A DNA stretch of 64,000 nucleotides, taken from contig NZ_CP137921.1 of NCBI RefSeq assembly GCF_033708015.1, positions 62,001-126,000 of the forward strand, in the 5' to 3' direction. The stretch comes from Proteus vulgaris (GTDB taxonomy: Bacteria; Pseudomonadota; Gammaproteobacteria; Enterobacterales; Enterobacteriaceae). Made by a program: the position numbers and the translations under genes. The notes below the pieces were generated by a model that saw nothing but the letters and a program-made list of their open reading frames with translations, had not been told where the DNA came from and made no database searches. Below are positions 7,990-17,088 of this stretch, in pieces (the stretch's first letter is position 1; each line of letters starts with the position of its first letter).

Positions 7990-9851
7990 CAATGAGTTAT
8001 GACCCGCTCGCCTACGAGATGCCGTGGCGGCCCAACTATGAAAAAAATGCTGTAGCAGGCTGGCTTGCCGCCTCCGGCGCGGCTTTGGCCGTAGAGCAAG
8101 TCAGCACGATGCCTCCGGAGCCCTTCTATTGGATGACGGGGATCTGTGGCGTGATGGCGATGGCTCGTTTGCCAAAGGCTATCAAACTTCACCTGCTCCA
8201 AAAGCATTTGAAGGGGCGTGATCTGGAGTTTATTTCTATTGCGGAGCTCCAAAAGTACATCAAGGACACGCCGGACGATATGTGGCTTGGTAGTGGGTTC
8301 CTGTGGGAAAACCGCCATGCCCAGCGCGTGTTTGAGATCCTGAAACGCGACTGGACTTCCATCGTAGGGAGAGAGTCCACGGTCAAAAAGGTTGTCCGGA
8401 AGATACAGGGTAAGAAAAAGGAGCTGCCAATCGGCCAGCCCTGGATTCACGGGGTAGAACCCAAAGAAGAGAAGCTGATGCAGCCACTCAAGCACACTGA
8501 GGGGCATTCGCTGATCGTTGGGACCACCGGCTCGGGCAAGACCCGTATGTTCGACATCCTGATTTCACAGGCCATTCTGCGTGGGGAAGCCGTGATCATC
8601 ATAGACCCGAAAGGGGATAAGGAGATGCGGGACAATGCACGACGTGCCTGTGAAGCTATGGGGCAGCCGGAAAGATTCGTCTCATTTCATCCAGCATTCC
8701 CGGAAGAGTCGGTGCGTATCGACCCTCTGCGTAACTTCACCCGCGTGACTGAAATTGCAAGTCGTTTGGCAGCGTTGATCCCGTCCGAAGCAGGGGCCGA
8801 CCCGTTCAAATCATTTGGATGGCAGGCACTGAACAACATCGCTCAGGGCTTGGTCATCACTCATGATCGTCCCAACCTGACAAAGCTCCGCCGATTCCTT
8901 GAAGGTGGCGCTGCTGGCTTGGTCATCAAGGCCGTTCAGGCTTACTCAGAGCGAGTTATGCCCGACTGGGAGGCAGAAGCAGCGGCTTATTTGGAGAAAG
9001 TCAAAAACGGTTCGCGTGAGAAGATCGCTTTCGCGTTGATGAAGTTCTACTACGACATCATCCAACCTGAGCACCCAAACTCTGATCTGGAAGGCTTGCT
9101 GTCGATGTTCCAGCACGACCAAACCCACTTCTCCAAGATGGTGGCGAACCTCCTGCCGATCATGAATATGCTGACGTCCGGGGAGCTAGGCCCTCTGCTG
9201 TCTCCAGACTCATCTGATCTGAGCGACGAACGCCAGATCACTGATTCCGCAAAAATCATCAACAACGCTCAAGTTGCTTATCTGGGGCTCGACTCCCTGA
9301 CCGACAACATGGTTGGTAGTGCTATGGGGTCCATCTTCCTGTCAGACCTGACAGCGGTTGCCGGTGACAGATACAACTACGGCGTCAACAACAGACCCGT
9401 AAATATCTTTGTTGATGAGGCTGCTGAGGTGATCAACGACCCGTTCATCCAGCTCCTGAACAAAGGTCGCGGTGCGAAACTTCGTCTTTTCGTTGCAACT
9501 CAGACTTTTGCTGACTTCGCAGCTCGACTGGGTAGCAAAGACAAAGCGCTCCAAGTGTTGGGGAACATCAACAACACGTTTGCTCTGCGTATCGTCGATG
9601 GTGAAACACAGGAGTATATCGCAGATAACTTGCCGAAGACCCGGCTCAAGTACGTCATGCGGACTCAAGGCCAGAACTCGGATGGCAAGGAGCCCATTAT
9701 GCACGGAGGCAACCAAGGCGAGCGTTTGATGGAGGAGGAAGCTGATCTGTTCCCAGCCCAGTTATTGGGAATGCTTCCGAACCTGGAATACATAGCCAAA
9801 ATTTCAGGCGGAACAATCGTAAAAGGCCGTCTGCCCATATTGACCCAGTAA
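7986..9851 (+). CDS. traD: type IV coupling protein TraD
   Basis: This is a 621-residue VirD4/TraD-type ATPase that connects the relaxosome to the secretion channel. Two hydrophobic segments lie near residues 22-60. The Walker A GTTGSGKT is near residue 178 and the Walker B NIFVDEAAE near residue 472. An FtsK-like core lies between them. AGAGG precedes the ATG; a second ATG at 7992 is possible. It overlaps traI by 4 bp. Confidence 0.95.
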   Translation: MTMSYDPLAYEMPWRPNYEKNAVAGWLAASGAALAVEQVSTMPPEPFYWMTGICGVMAMARLPKAIKLHLLQKHLKGRDLEFISIAELQKYIKDTPDDMWLGSGFLWENRHAQRVFEILKRDWTSIVGRESTVKKVVRKIQGKKKELPIGQPWIHGVEPKEEKLMQPLKHTEGHSLIVGTTGSGKTRMFDILISQAILRGEAVIIIDPKGDKEMRDNARRACEAMGQPERFVSFHPAFPEESVRIDPLRNFTRVTEIASRLAALIPSEAGADPFKSFGWQALNNIAQGLVITHDRPNLTKLRRFLEGGAAGLVIKAVQAYSERVMPDWEAEAAAYLEKVKNGSREKIAFALMKFYYDIIQPEHPNSDLEGLLSMFQHDQTHFSKMVANLLPIMNMLTSGELGPLLSPDSSDLSDERQITDSAKIINNAQVAYLGLDSLTDNMVGSAMGSIFLSDLTAVAGDRYNYGVNNRPVNIFVDEAAEVINDPFIQLLNKGRGAKLRLFVATQTFADFAARLGSKDKALQVLGNINNTFALRIVDGETQEYIADNLPKTRLKYVMRTQGQNSDGKEPIMHGGNQGERLMEEEADLFPAQLLGMLPNLEYIAKISGGTIVKGRLPILTQ

Positions 9852-9900
9852 GAGCAGAGCTATGTGTGACAAGAAGTATAGAAATTACGAGGTAGCCATC

Positions 9901-10446
9901 ATGGTCGATGTGAACCCTTTCGACAGGGTTATGAATGAATTGAAAAGTCGTGGCCGCAAGAACGCTCACATCCTGAGCATCCTCCAATTCGACTGGCCTG
10001 CATCGGAGGCCATCATCGAGAAGCTGAGCTGCTACATCACAGACGGGATTAAGGCTAATCAGGAGCCTGTGATTTACCCGATCATTGAAGAAGCTCTGCA
10101 TCGCTACAGCCAGCTCGTGTTTCATGAGCAGAGAGAGAAATATGAAGACCCGGCCAGAATTGGGGCATTTCTGGAAACCCTGATCACCGAAACCTGCCGG
10201 GCGTTGGAAGTGCAAATTGTCGATAGTGGCGGTGATTCATGGTCTGTCGATTCAGGAGAGTCGTTCTCACTGTGGCTTTCTTCCCATCCAGGAGAACTAT
10301 CCATTAACCCGCAGCCCCATGAGGATGAGACCTCTTTGCGTGGCTTGCTGTATGAGCTCATCACCTGTGAGAGCGTGAAAACTGTTTTAAGGAGAACCGA
10401 CTATGAAGAAGCCGTGGTTGCTGGTCGCATGGCTGCTGGTTATTGA
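9901..10446 (+). CDS. conjugation-locus protein of unknown function
   Basis: The 181-residue product is soluble and acidic and sits between traD and the TraJ-like membrane protein, a position occupied in SXT/IncC loci by a conserved accessory gene. The start at 9901 is preferred because GAGGTAGCC precedes it; the in-frame ATG at 9862 would add 13 residues. The 3' end overlaps the next gene by 44 bp. No catalytic motif is visible. Confidence 0.7.
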   Translation: MVDVNPFDRVMNELKSRGRKNAHILSILQFDWPASEAIIEKLSCYITDGIKANQEPVIYPIIEEALHRYSQLVFHEQREKYEDPARIGAFLETLITETCRALEVQIVDSGGDSWSVDSGESFSLWLSSHPGELSINPQPHEDETSLRGLLYELITCESVKTVLRRTDYEEAVVAGRMAAGY

Positions 10447-11032
10447 GTTGCTGGCAATATTGCTGCTGATCCCTGGCGACTGGACAGACAGAGCCATCAA
10501 AAGGGAATCCGAGCTGGTGGAACAGAGTCTTGGTGTCGAAGCAAGAGACTGGATACAGAACAAAGCATCTACCTGGTTCAGGTCGAGCGTTATTGATTCA
10601 GGATTCTATGAGGGGATGTACCAAACGCTGATCCCATCAGAAGAGGAGCGCCAGAAGTCCAAGGGGATGCAGGACATGGGCAAGGGCTGGTTTGTGTGGG
10701 TCAAAGGCCGCATGGAAGCCTTTGTCAACGTCATTTACCAGTTCTACACAAGGTTGGCACTGTTAGCCGCGTGGGCTCCCTATATGCTGATCCTGTTCGT
10801 ACCTGCGGTATATGACGGGATGATGACATGGCGAATTAAGCGGACCAACTTCGATTATGCGAGTCCGGTTCTCCATCGTTACAGCGTTCGCGGAACGATG
10901 TACCTGATGGCCGGATTGTTCATCGCGTTCTTCATCCCCATAGCGCTCGATCCGGTTGTCATCCCGATGACAATGATGACGTGCTGTGTCCTGGTTGGCC
11001 TGACGTTCGGCAACCTCCAGAAACGGGTATAG
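10403..11032 (+). CDS. traJ: TraJ-like DUF4400 integral membrane protein
   Basis: The 209-residue protein has a hydrophobic N-terminus (residues 4-25), a central segment near residues 112-135 and two C-terminal segments after about residue 165. The C-terminal pattern (VRGTMYLMAGLFIAFF) matches DUF4400 proteins found next to traD in SXT/IncC-type elements. They are inner-membrane proteins presumed to help the coupling protein or channel. AAGGAG precedes the ATG. The symbol follows SXT-style naming and is less certain than the family. Confidence 0.75.
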   Translation: MKKPWLLVAWLLVIELLAILLLIPGDWTDRAIKRESELVEQSLGVEARDWIQNKASTWFRSSVIDSGFYEGMYQTLIPSEEERQKSKGMQDMGKGWFVWVKGRMEAFVNVIYQFYTRLALLAAWAPYMLILFVPAVYDGMMTWRIKRTNFDYASPVLHRYSVRGTMYLMAGLFIAFFIPIALDPVVIPMTMMTCCVLVGLTFGNLQKRV

Positions 11033-11041
11033 GGAGGGAGG

Positions 11042-11488
11042 ATGAGCTACTCCGTTATAAATCAAGATGGGGTGCATCTGTGCGACATCCCATTGAACGT
11101 CTACCAGGTGATACGTCGCCAATCCTTGTCTGCGTTGTGGCTTTACTGGGCGCAGAGCTTGAATTTGGTGAAGGTGCTCATTGCTTGCGTCGGAAAGATG
11201 ATCTTTGTGATGCCGGTAATGTGGTTCTGGGTGCTGGTGGTGTGCCGCTTGGTTGAACCAGAACGTATCTCAGACGTGTCAGGACTTATCTCTCCGGACG
11301 TGATCGGGTGGGCCGCTGGTGCGGCCATCACCCTCATTATCTTTTCCGTATTTACACGCCCAGCGTTGTACGGATACCACAACTTTTTCAAGCAGCATAT
11401 TTGCTCAAGAGTAAAGCAAGTAACGCCGGAACTCAGAACAGTCACTGGGCCACTGTTCTTTTACCGAAACGAAATTGGAACGATATAG
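11042..11488 (+). CDS. inner-membrane protein of the traD operon
   Basis: The 148-residue protein has two clear membrane helices, about residues 40-66 and 84-108, with a basic C-terminal tail. It follows traJ by 9 bp after GGGAGGAGG. No family is recognised; the context suggests a transfer accessory. Confidence 0.7.
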   Translation: MSYSVINQDGVHLCDIPLNVYQVIRRQSLSALWLYWAQSLNLVKVLIACVGKMIFVMPVMWFWVLVVCRLVEPERISDVSGLISPDVIGWAAGAAITLIIFSVFTRPALYGYHNFFKQHICSRVKQVTPELRTVTGPLFFYRNEIGTI

Positions 11489-11497
11489 AGAGGAACC

Positions 11498-11875
11498 ATG
11501 AAAGTAACTAATAGACTCCAACTGCTGGCACTGGGGCTGTGTATAGCCGGTACTGCCATCGCGGCTCCTGATGTGCTCAATGACGACGCAAAGCTCAAGA
11601 ACCTTGAGAAGGTGTGTCCCGACTGTCAGATGGTGGCAAAAGATGTACTCAATCTGCGGGTTGAAAACTGCCAGCTCAAAGACACTTCCAGTGCAATGAT
11701 GATTGGCACCATGCAAAATGACCCTATGTTTTCGTTTATGCTGGCTGTACACACAGCGGCAGGCTCGGAGGCATACAAAACGGTAGTTGGTGCCGCTGGC
11801 AACCATGTTGACTGTGAAAACCCGTTGAACTGGATCAAGCTGACCCAGCAAGCGATTAAAGGTGGCAAAGTCTAA
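11498..11875 (+). CDS. periplasmic protein with cysteine pairs
   Basis: The 125-residue product starts with a signal peptide (MKVTNRLQLLALGLCIAGTA, cleaved after AIA). The mature part contains CPDC, then two further cysteines, the kind of disulfide-rich protein that would depend on the plasmid DsbC. AGAGGAACC precedes the ATG. Its TAA stop overlaps the next ATG (TAATG at 11873-11877). Confidence 0.7.
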   Translation: MKVTNRLQLLALGLCIAGTAIAAPDVLNDDAKLKNLEKVCPDCQMVAKDVLNLRVENCQLKDTSSAMMIGTMQNDPMFSFMLAVHTAAGSEAYKTVVGAAGNHVDCENPLNWIKLTQQAIKGGKV

Positions 11876-12537
11876 TGCGTAAGAGAGATTTCTTTTTTGG
11901 AGAGGTGTATGAGGGGAGTGGAGGAGCCACTCTACGACTGAGTGATATGGAACCATTGGCAAGAAAAGTGTCGGCAGAGTTCTTCACTGCACAACTGAAC
12001 CGTATACTGAAAGAGCATGACGGTCAGTTGACGCTCAGCGATGGAACGTCGTACCCCAGCTTTTGGAGCTTCATCGACAAGGTTGATCCAGAGCAGGTTG
12101 GTTTCGTGGAGATCTACGCTCGGCAGGATGTTAACGATAATGTTGAAGCGACACTGGCGTGTGACATCGTTTTGGTAAATGGTGTGATCACCGTTAAACC
12201 TCACTGGTGTGCTTACAAAGACATCAGGGCTGACGAAGTGATTTCCACCTTACTGGTGCCTTTGCATTTGAAGGCTCTCCAGGGTAAGGCTTACATTCGC
12301 TGGGATGATGGTGAAACCGAACCTCTGTTACAAAACGACGACTATCAGGCTGAACTTGAAAATGTGTTTAGTGTTTCCAAGTACCCATCAGCCATGAGCT
12401 GGGGCGATACAGCAGACCAGAAGGTTAAGCAGTACAAGATGGACCTTGAGTGCGCCACAGATGTTGGTCGTCGAGGTGTCTCATCAGAGCAAGCATGGGA
12501 TGCTTATCGAGAACTCCGTTACAATAGAACAGTGTGA
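11875..12537 (+). CDS. hypothetical protein, end of the traI operon
   Basis: The 220-residue product is cytoplasmic and of mixed strand and helix. No motif is recognised. It is coupled to the periplasmic protein by a TAATG overlap. A hairpin and a palindrome with a T-run follow, marking the end of the traI block. Confidence 0.65.
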   Translation: MRKRDFFFGEVYEGSGGATLRLSDMEPLARKVSAEFFTAQLNRILKEHDGQLTLSDGTSYPSFWSFIDKVDPEQVGFVEIYARQDVNDNVEATLACDIVLVNGVITVKPHWCAYKDIRADEVISTLLVPLHLKALQGKAYIRWDDGETEPLLQNDDYQAELENVFSVSKYPSAMSWGDTADQKVKQYKMDLECATDVGRRGVSSEQAWDAYRELRYNRTV

Positions 12538-12540
12538 AAC

Positions 12541-12586
12541 AAGCGGCCATCGGCCGCTTTGAACTTTCACATGTGAAAGTTTTTCG
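12541..12586 (+). terminator. tandem hairpins ending the traI operon
   Basis: AAGCGGCC-AT-CGGCCGCTT at 12541-12559 is followed by the palindrome at 12562-12581 and a T-run. Either hairpin could terminate transcription before the next AcaCD box. Confidence 0.65.
12562..12581. repeat. palindrome CTTTCACATGTGAAAG, copy 1
   Basis: AACTTTCACATGTGAAAGTT is a perfect 20-bp inverted repeat. The 16-bp core recurs at 33623 and 49020. It could be a regulator or ParB-type binding site; its half-sites resemble chromosomal parS but with two extra central bases. Confidence 0.7.
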
Positions 12587-12627
12587 CCTCCCGCTCTTAT
12601 CATCTCCTCGAATAAACCTCCATAAAG

Positions 12628-12642
12628 TGCCCAAAATGGGCC
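12628..12642 (+). promoter_or_regulatory. AcaCD-type box
   Basis: TGCCCAAAATGGGCC is followed by GTAACAG and a possible -10 (TAGATT). It lies 75 bp before the small membrane gene at 12718. Confidence 0.65.
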
Positions 12643-12717
12643 GTAACAGCACTGTTCCTAGATTGATCAATTAAGAGACGATTACTCCGTGATGACGACA
12701 AGTTATTTGGAGGGTCT

Positions 12718-12861
12718 ATGTCCGCACAAGCTCACGTCAGAGAAAGCGAAAGCTCATCTGGTTCATTCATCTCCTGGCAGTTCCTTGTCTGGCAGGTGAT
12801 GTTCGTTATAGGTGTTGTTGCAGGGATGAACCTGGAACACGCATTCAATTTTCTAGGTTAA
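12718..12861 (+). CDS. 47-residue single-span membrane peptide
   Basis: This ORF encodes a polar N-terminus followed by one membrane helix (about residues 20-38, WQFLVWQVMFVIGVVAG). TTGGAGGGTCT precedes the ATG. It is the first gene after an AcaCD box, and its TAA overlaps the next ATG. The short length lowers certainty, but the ribosome site and coupling support it. Confidence 0.6.
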   Translation: MSAQAHVRESESSSGSFISWQFLVWQVMFVIGVVAGMNLEHAFNFLG

Positions 12862-13238
12862 TGGGAGGAAGTGTGAACCTTAATAAACAATTTTTCTGGT
12901 TTTTGATGAACGCGGTGCTGATGTGCATCTTCATCGTTCCAGTGGCCGTCGCGTTTTGGCTGTCTGCTTTTGCGGCAGGTTTTGACTGGAGTCAGTGGGT
13001 TAAGTTGGCTGCTGATACGGCCAACAGAGCTGCAAGTGACCCGGCCAAGGCTCTGGGCACGGTTCAGACCTACTGGGGCATTCTCAGCTTCTTCCTGCTG
13101 GCGGCGTACAGTCTGATGTTCAAGTTTAAAGCCAATGCTAACAAGGAAGTGAAAACTCTGGAGGTGGCCCGACCAGCCAATGAAGTTAGCGTTGCGGCTT
13201 CGGAAAAACATTCGGAAGCGGTTCCTCAAAATCAATAA
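12861..13238 (+). CDS. two-span membrane protein
   Basis: The 125-residue product has membrane helices near residues 12-36 and 70-88 and a polar C-terminal tail. The ATG at 12861 overlaps the previous stop. A GTG at 12873 after GGGAGGAAGT is an alternative start. A strong terminator follows, so this and the 47-residue gene form a short AcaCD-driven unit. The function is unknown. Confidence 0.65.
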   Translation: MGGSVNLNKQFFWFLMNAVLMCIFIVPVAVAFWLSAFAAGFDWSQWVKLAADTANRAASDPAKALGTVQTYWGILSFFLLAAYSLMFKFKANANKEVKTLEVARPANEVSVAASEKHSEAVPQNQ

Positions 13239-13258
13239 CCGATCCAGTAAACGCAAAA

Positions 13259-13284
13259 AAGGCGGCTTAGGCCGCCTTTTTTTA
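13259..13284 (+). terminator. Rho-independent terminator
   Basis: AAGGCGGC-TTAG-GCCGCCTT is followed by a run of seven Ts. It separates the small membrane-protein unit from traL. Confidence 0.9.
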
Positions 13285-13298
13285 TTTGTCGCTGGAAG

Positions 13299-13313
13299 TG
13301 CCCGAAAAGGGCG
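13299..13313 (+). promoter_or_regulatory. AcaCD-type box upstream of traL
   Basis: TGCCCGAAAAGGGCG lies 70 bp upstream of traL, with a possible -10 GAATACA around 13350. Confidence 0.65.
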
Positions 13314-13382
13314 CGAAGCCGTGGCAGAAAATCAGTGACCCTGAATGAGAATACAGGCCACTAGGAAAAGAAGAGGGTTGCT

Positions 13383-13664
13383 ATGAAGCCTGTAAAGATA
13401 CCGCGCCGGGTCGATGAGCCCCCGCATCTGCTGTTGTGGAGCGCAGATGAGTTGGCCCCGATGCTTTTGGGGCTAACGATAGGGGTCATCATCGGTAAGG
13501 CTCTGATCTGCTTTCTGGGGGGGTTACTTGTAACCAACCTTTATCGCCGATTCAGGGATAACCATCCGGATGGATACCTGCTCCACATGATCTACTGGGC
13601 CGGGTTCATCATGACCAAGGCCAAATCTCTCAAGAACCCGTTTGTCCGGAGGTATTTGCCTTGA
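13383..13664 (+). CDS. traL: pilus assembly protein TraL
   Basis: The 93-residue F-type TraL has the typical start (IPRRVDEPP) and one or two hydrophobic segments (about residues 27-52). TraL is a small inner-membrane component of the mating channel (VirB3-like). It opens the traLEKBVA block, and its stop overlaps the TTG start of traE. Confidence 0.9.
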   Translation: MKPVKIPRRVDEPPHLLLWSADELAPMLLGLTIGVIIGKALICFLGGLLVTNLYRRFRDNHPDGYLLHMIYWAGFIMTKAKSLKNPFVRRYLP

Positions 13665-14287
13665 ACCTGAAAAAGTATCTCAAGACCTGGGAAGGGACCC
13701 AAACAGAAAATAAGTGGGGGCGAATCTTCCAGGGTGGTCTTATTGCTATCGTTTTCCTGCTGGTGGTCCAAGTATTCAGCAAGGAAACCATCGTCACTAT
13801 CCAGCCTTTCACGCTCACGGAAGAAGCCTGGGTGACGAAAAGTAACGCCTCTCAGTCCTATAAAGAGGCTTGGGGTTTCGCTTTTGCTCAGCTCCTTGGC
13901 AATGTGACGCCAGGAACCGTTGACTTTGTGAAAGAACGGATCACCCCGCTTCTCTCCCCGAGCATCTATCAGGACGTGATTGATGCCATCGAAATTCAAG
14001 CTCAACAGATCAAGAACGACCGCGTAACCATGCGGTTTGAGCCGCGTTTTGTTGAGTACGAGCCCAAGAGCGACAAGGTGTTTGTCTACGGATATTCCTA
14101 CGTCAAAGGGGCTTCTTCTAACGAAGAGCGTAGCGAACGCTCCTACGAGTTCGCCATCAAGATTTCAAACTACGCGCCCGTGCTGGACTACATCGACACC
14201 TATGTAGGAAAGCCACGCACCAAAACTGTTTTGGAGCAACTCCAGCGCAAAGAAGAAAACCGGAGAAAGCATGAAGAACAACGCTAA
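13661..14287 (+). CDS. traE: TraE, VirB8-like channel component
   Basis: The 208-residue protein has a short cytoplasmic N-terminus, one membrane span near residues 24-40 and a periplasmic VirB8/TraE fold. The TTG start at 13661 overlaps the traL stop by 4 bp; it is preceded by CGGAGG. Confidence 0.9.
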   Translation: MNLKKYLKTWEGTQTENKWGRIFQGGLIAIVFLLVVQVFSKETIVTIQPFTLTEEAWVTKSNASQSYKEAWGFAFAQLLGNVTPGTVDFVKERITPLLSPSIYQDVIDAIEIQAQQIKNDRVTMRFEPRFVEYEPKSDKVFVYGYSYVKGASSNEERSERSYEFAIKISNYAPVLDYIDTYVGKPRTKTVLEQLQRKEENRRKHEEQR

Positions 14288-15188
14288 ACTTTCGCTCCTG
14301 GCGCTGTCCTTGGCGCTTGGAACTTCAATGGCCTATGCCTCGGATGACATTCCTGTTGTCCCGGCCAGTGTTATGAAAAAGGATGTTCCTGCCCCTGTGA
14401 CGTCAGGACAAAGCTCCCATGAGGTTGTGGGCAGCATGAATGAAAACCCCTTACTGACGATGAAGCCGGGGGTTAACCAGATCATCCCGATAGCCGTTGG
14501 TCATCCGAACCGAATCGTCACGCCTTTCAGCAATCCTGAGATCGTTTCAACATCTCTGACCGGGGCGACGGATAACGGCCAGTGTGGTGAGGTCTGCATC
14601 AAAGAGAATGTGGTCTATGTCGCCACGGATAAGCAGTATCCGGTGACTATGTTCATTACTGAAAAAGGCTCGGAAGCCCAAGCTCTCAGCCTGACGATGG
14701 TTCCCCGTCGTATTCCGCCCAGAGAAGTCTTTCTCAAGCTCGATGGTGGTGTAGGTATCACTGGTGCTTTTGCCAATACCAAGGCTGAGACCTGGGAACA
14801 GAGCCAGCCTTATGTCGAAACCATCCGGTCGGTATTCCGCAAGATTGCTCTTGGTGAAGTCCCTCAAGGTTACACGTTGAACCGCATCCCTGCTGGTGCT
14901 GCGGTGCCGAGCTGCGCTCATCCTGGGGTAAAGGTGGATTTCAGCAAGGGGCAATACATGATGGGCCACCACCTTAACGTGTTCATCGGTGTCGCCCTGA
15001 ACGTCTCTGATCAGCCTATTGAGTTCAAAGAGGCGTTGTGTGGGAGCTGGGATGTGGCTGCGGTGACTACGTGGCCGCTTAACGTGCTTGAGCCCGGCCA
15101 GAAGACGGAGATCTATGTGGCGAAGAAGCAGAAGCGTGGTCTCGCACCAACGTCTAAGCGTCCATCGCTGCTGGGAGGTGCCCAATGA
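14271..15188 (+). CDS. traK: TraK, VirB9-like secretin-associated protein
   Basis: The 305-residue protein has an N-terminal signal peptide (cleaved after MAYA, about residue 23) and a secretin-like beta domain. TraK forms the outer-membrane core complex with TraB and TraV. It overlaps traE by 17 bp and traB by 4 bp. Confidence 0.9.
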   Translation: MKNNAKLSLLALSLALGTSMAYASDDIPVVPASVMKKDVPAPVTSGQSSHEVVGSMNENPLLTMKPGVNQIIPIAVGHPNRIVTPFSNPEIVSTSLTGATDNGQCGEVCIKENVVYVATDKQYPVTMFITEKGSEAQALSLTMVPRRIPPREVFLKLDGGVGITGAFANTKAETWEQSQPYVETIRSVFRKIALGEVPQGYTLNRIPAGAAVPSCAHPGVKVDFSKGQYMMGHHLNVFIGVALNVSDQPIEFKEALCGSWDVAAVTTWPLNVLEPGQKTEIYVAKKQKRGLAPTSKRPSLLGGAQ

Positions 15189-16501
15189 TTAAGCGATTTT
15201 GGACACAGTTAGACCCCAACAAGAAGCGTTGGGTGTCTATCGCTGGCGGCGTCTTCGTTCTTTTTGCGGTCGTGACAATGTTCTCTGGTGAACCCAAGAA
15301 AGAAGAGAAGCGCGGTCGCCAAGAAACCATCAAGCACGTTCTCACAGACAAAAACACCCGTGAGATCGGGATAGATTCGTTGTCTGCCGATGTGAAGATG
15401 GTGTCTCGTGAAAACTCCGACCTGAAAAAGGAGCTGGAACGAGTCAAGAAAGAGCTGGAGGAAACCAAAACCACTGCCGGGAAATCCAGTGATGTTGGCC
15501 GTGAGATGACCCGCCTTCGTCAAGATTTGGACCGCCTGACCCAGAAGAACATGGAATTGGCTAAGAAAGTCGAAACCGGCGCTGCTGGTGGAAAAACATC
15601 CTCTTCATCAGAGGATGCCAGAGCCGATGTTAATGGTGCATCTGGTGGTGATGGTCAGTTCATGGAGAAAAAGCTCGACTACAAAGATCCTGCATCCTTT
15701 TTTCGGGACGCACCGCTTCCTGACTCGAAGGGTGGGGCTCCTGCAACTGGCAAGGGAGACGGTCGTGATGCAACTAAACCAGGCATCCAAATAGTGAGCT
15801 ACTCGCAGAAAGCGCCAGAAGTTGAAGAGAAGGACAACAAGGATGATGAGTCTATCTACCTACCTTCTGGCTCCATCCTGACAGGGGTGCTCATCAACGG
15901 TATGGACGCACCAACATCTCAAGGTGCTCGTCGAGATCCGTTCCCTTCGACCCTCAGGATTCAGAAAGAGGCTATTTTGCCTAACCGCTTCCGTGCGGAT
16001 GTTCGTGAGTGCTTCCTGATTGTTTCAGGCTATGGAGATCTCAGTTCAGAGCGAGCGTACCTGCGTGGCGAGACCTTCTCGTGCGTTCGGGATGATGGGG
16101 GTGTCATAGAAGCGAAGCTGGATTCCTATGCAGTGGGTGAAGACGGTAAGGCCGGTGTCCGTGGTCGCGTCGTATCGAAGCAGGGGCAAATCATCGCCAA
16201 GAGCTTGATGGCAGGCTTCCTTGGTGGCGTTTCCGAAGCCTTTGACGTCAATCCTGTGCCGGTCGTTAGCACTAACCCTGGCTCAAATACCCAGTACCAG
16301 TCTGTGTTCTCCGACCAGATGTTGCAGGGAGCAGCAGTGAAGGGGGCCAGTAAGGCGCTAGATCGCATCGCTCAGTTCTATATCGACATGGCCGAAGGCA
16401 TCTTCCCTGTTATCGAGGTCGATGCTGGCCGTCAGGTAGACATCATCGTGACCAAAGGAACCAAGCTACAAATTCGTTCCACCGGGGGAACCAAGAAATG
16501 A
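15185..16501 (+). CDS. traB: TraB, VirB10-like scaffold
   Basis: The 438-residue protein has one N-terminal membrane span (about residues 16-34), a long coiled coil with a linker (about 70-130) and a C-terminal VirB10/TrbI beta-barrel that begins near LPSGSILTGVLINGMDAP. It bridges the inner and outer membranes. Four-base overlaps join it to traK and traV. Confidence 0.92.
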   Translation: MIKRFWTQLDPNKKRWVSIAGGVFVLFAVVTMFSGEPKKEEKRGRQETIKHVLTDKNTREIGIDSLSADVKMVSRENSDLKKELERVKKELEETKTTAGKSSDVGREMTRLRQDLDRLTQKNMELAKKVETGAAGGKTSSSSEDARADVNGASGGDGQFMEKKLDYKDPASFFRDAPLPDSKGGAPATGKGDGRDATKPGIQIVSYSQKAPEVEEKDNKDDESIYLPSGSILTGVLINGMDAPTSQGARRDPFPSTLRIQKEAILPNRFRADVRECFLIVSGYGDLSSERAYLRGETFSCVRDDGGVIEAKLDSYAVGEDGKAGVRGRVVSKQGQIIAKSLMAGFLGGVSEAFDVNPVPVVSTNPGSNTQYQSVFSDQMLQGAAVKGASKALDRIAQFYIDMAEGIFPVIEVDAGRQVDIIVTKGTKLQIRSTGGTKK

Positions 16502-17076
16502 AAAATTTGAACATTTTGACCAGAAAGGGCAGTTCCAGAGGCGAGGCTCAAAAGGAACAGGCAGTAAGATCCGCAAAGATGTTGGGGGTGGGTGCAGCGC
16601 TACTTATTTTGTCGGGCTGTTCGACGTTCAACATCGGCAAGGATGAGTATAGCTGTCCGGGAATGCCGAATGGTGTTCAGTGTATGTCAGCGCGAGACGT
16701 TTACGCCGCAACCAATGACGGAAATGTCCCGCGTCCAATGAAACCAGAGGAAGTCGAGGCCAAAGCGGAAGCGGATGGCGAAGGTTCCTCAAACGTTTCA
16801 GCGAACTCATCTAGCTCCGGAGACCCGGTGATTGACAACTATGTCGCACCGCGTCTTCCGGATCGCCCGATTCCAATTCGTACACCAGCACAGGTTATGC
16901 GGATTTGGGTAGCTCCCTGGGAGGACACCAATGGTGATCTCATCGTGACAGGGTATGTCTATACCGAAATCGAACCGCGCAGGTGGGTGATTGGGGATGG
17001 CACACCGCAAAGTGAGCCAGTTTTGAGACCGCTGCAAACGGTACAACACGAACCGAAGTCTGAAACAACCAAATAG
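16498..17076 (+). CDS. traV: TraV, VirB7-like lipoprotein
   Basis: The 192-residue product has a lipobox ILSGCS with the lipidated cysteine at about residue 41. The N-terminus ahead of the signal is unusually long, so an internal ATG at 16579 may be used. Two further cysteines (YSCPG, VQCMS) are typical of TraV. It completes the TraK/TraB/TraV outer-membrane core. Confidence 0.88.
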   Translation: MKNLNILTRKGSSRGEAQKEQAVRSAKMLGVGAALLILSGCSTFNIGKDEYSCPGMPNGVQCMSARDVYAATNDGNVPRPMKPEEVEAKAEADGEGSSNVSANSSSSGDPVIDNYVAPRLPDRPIPIRTPAQVMRIWVAPWEDTNGDLIVTGYVYTEIEPRRWVIGDGTPQSEPVLRPLQTVQHEPKSETTK

Positions 17077-17088
17077 GAGATGTTCTTG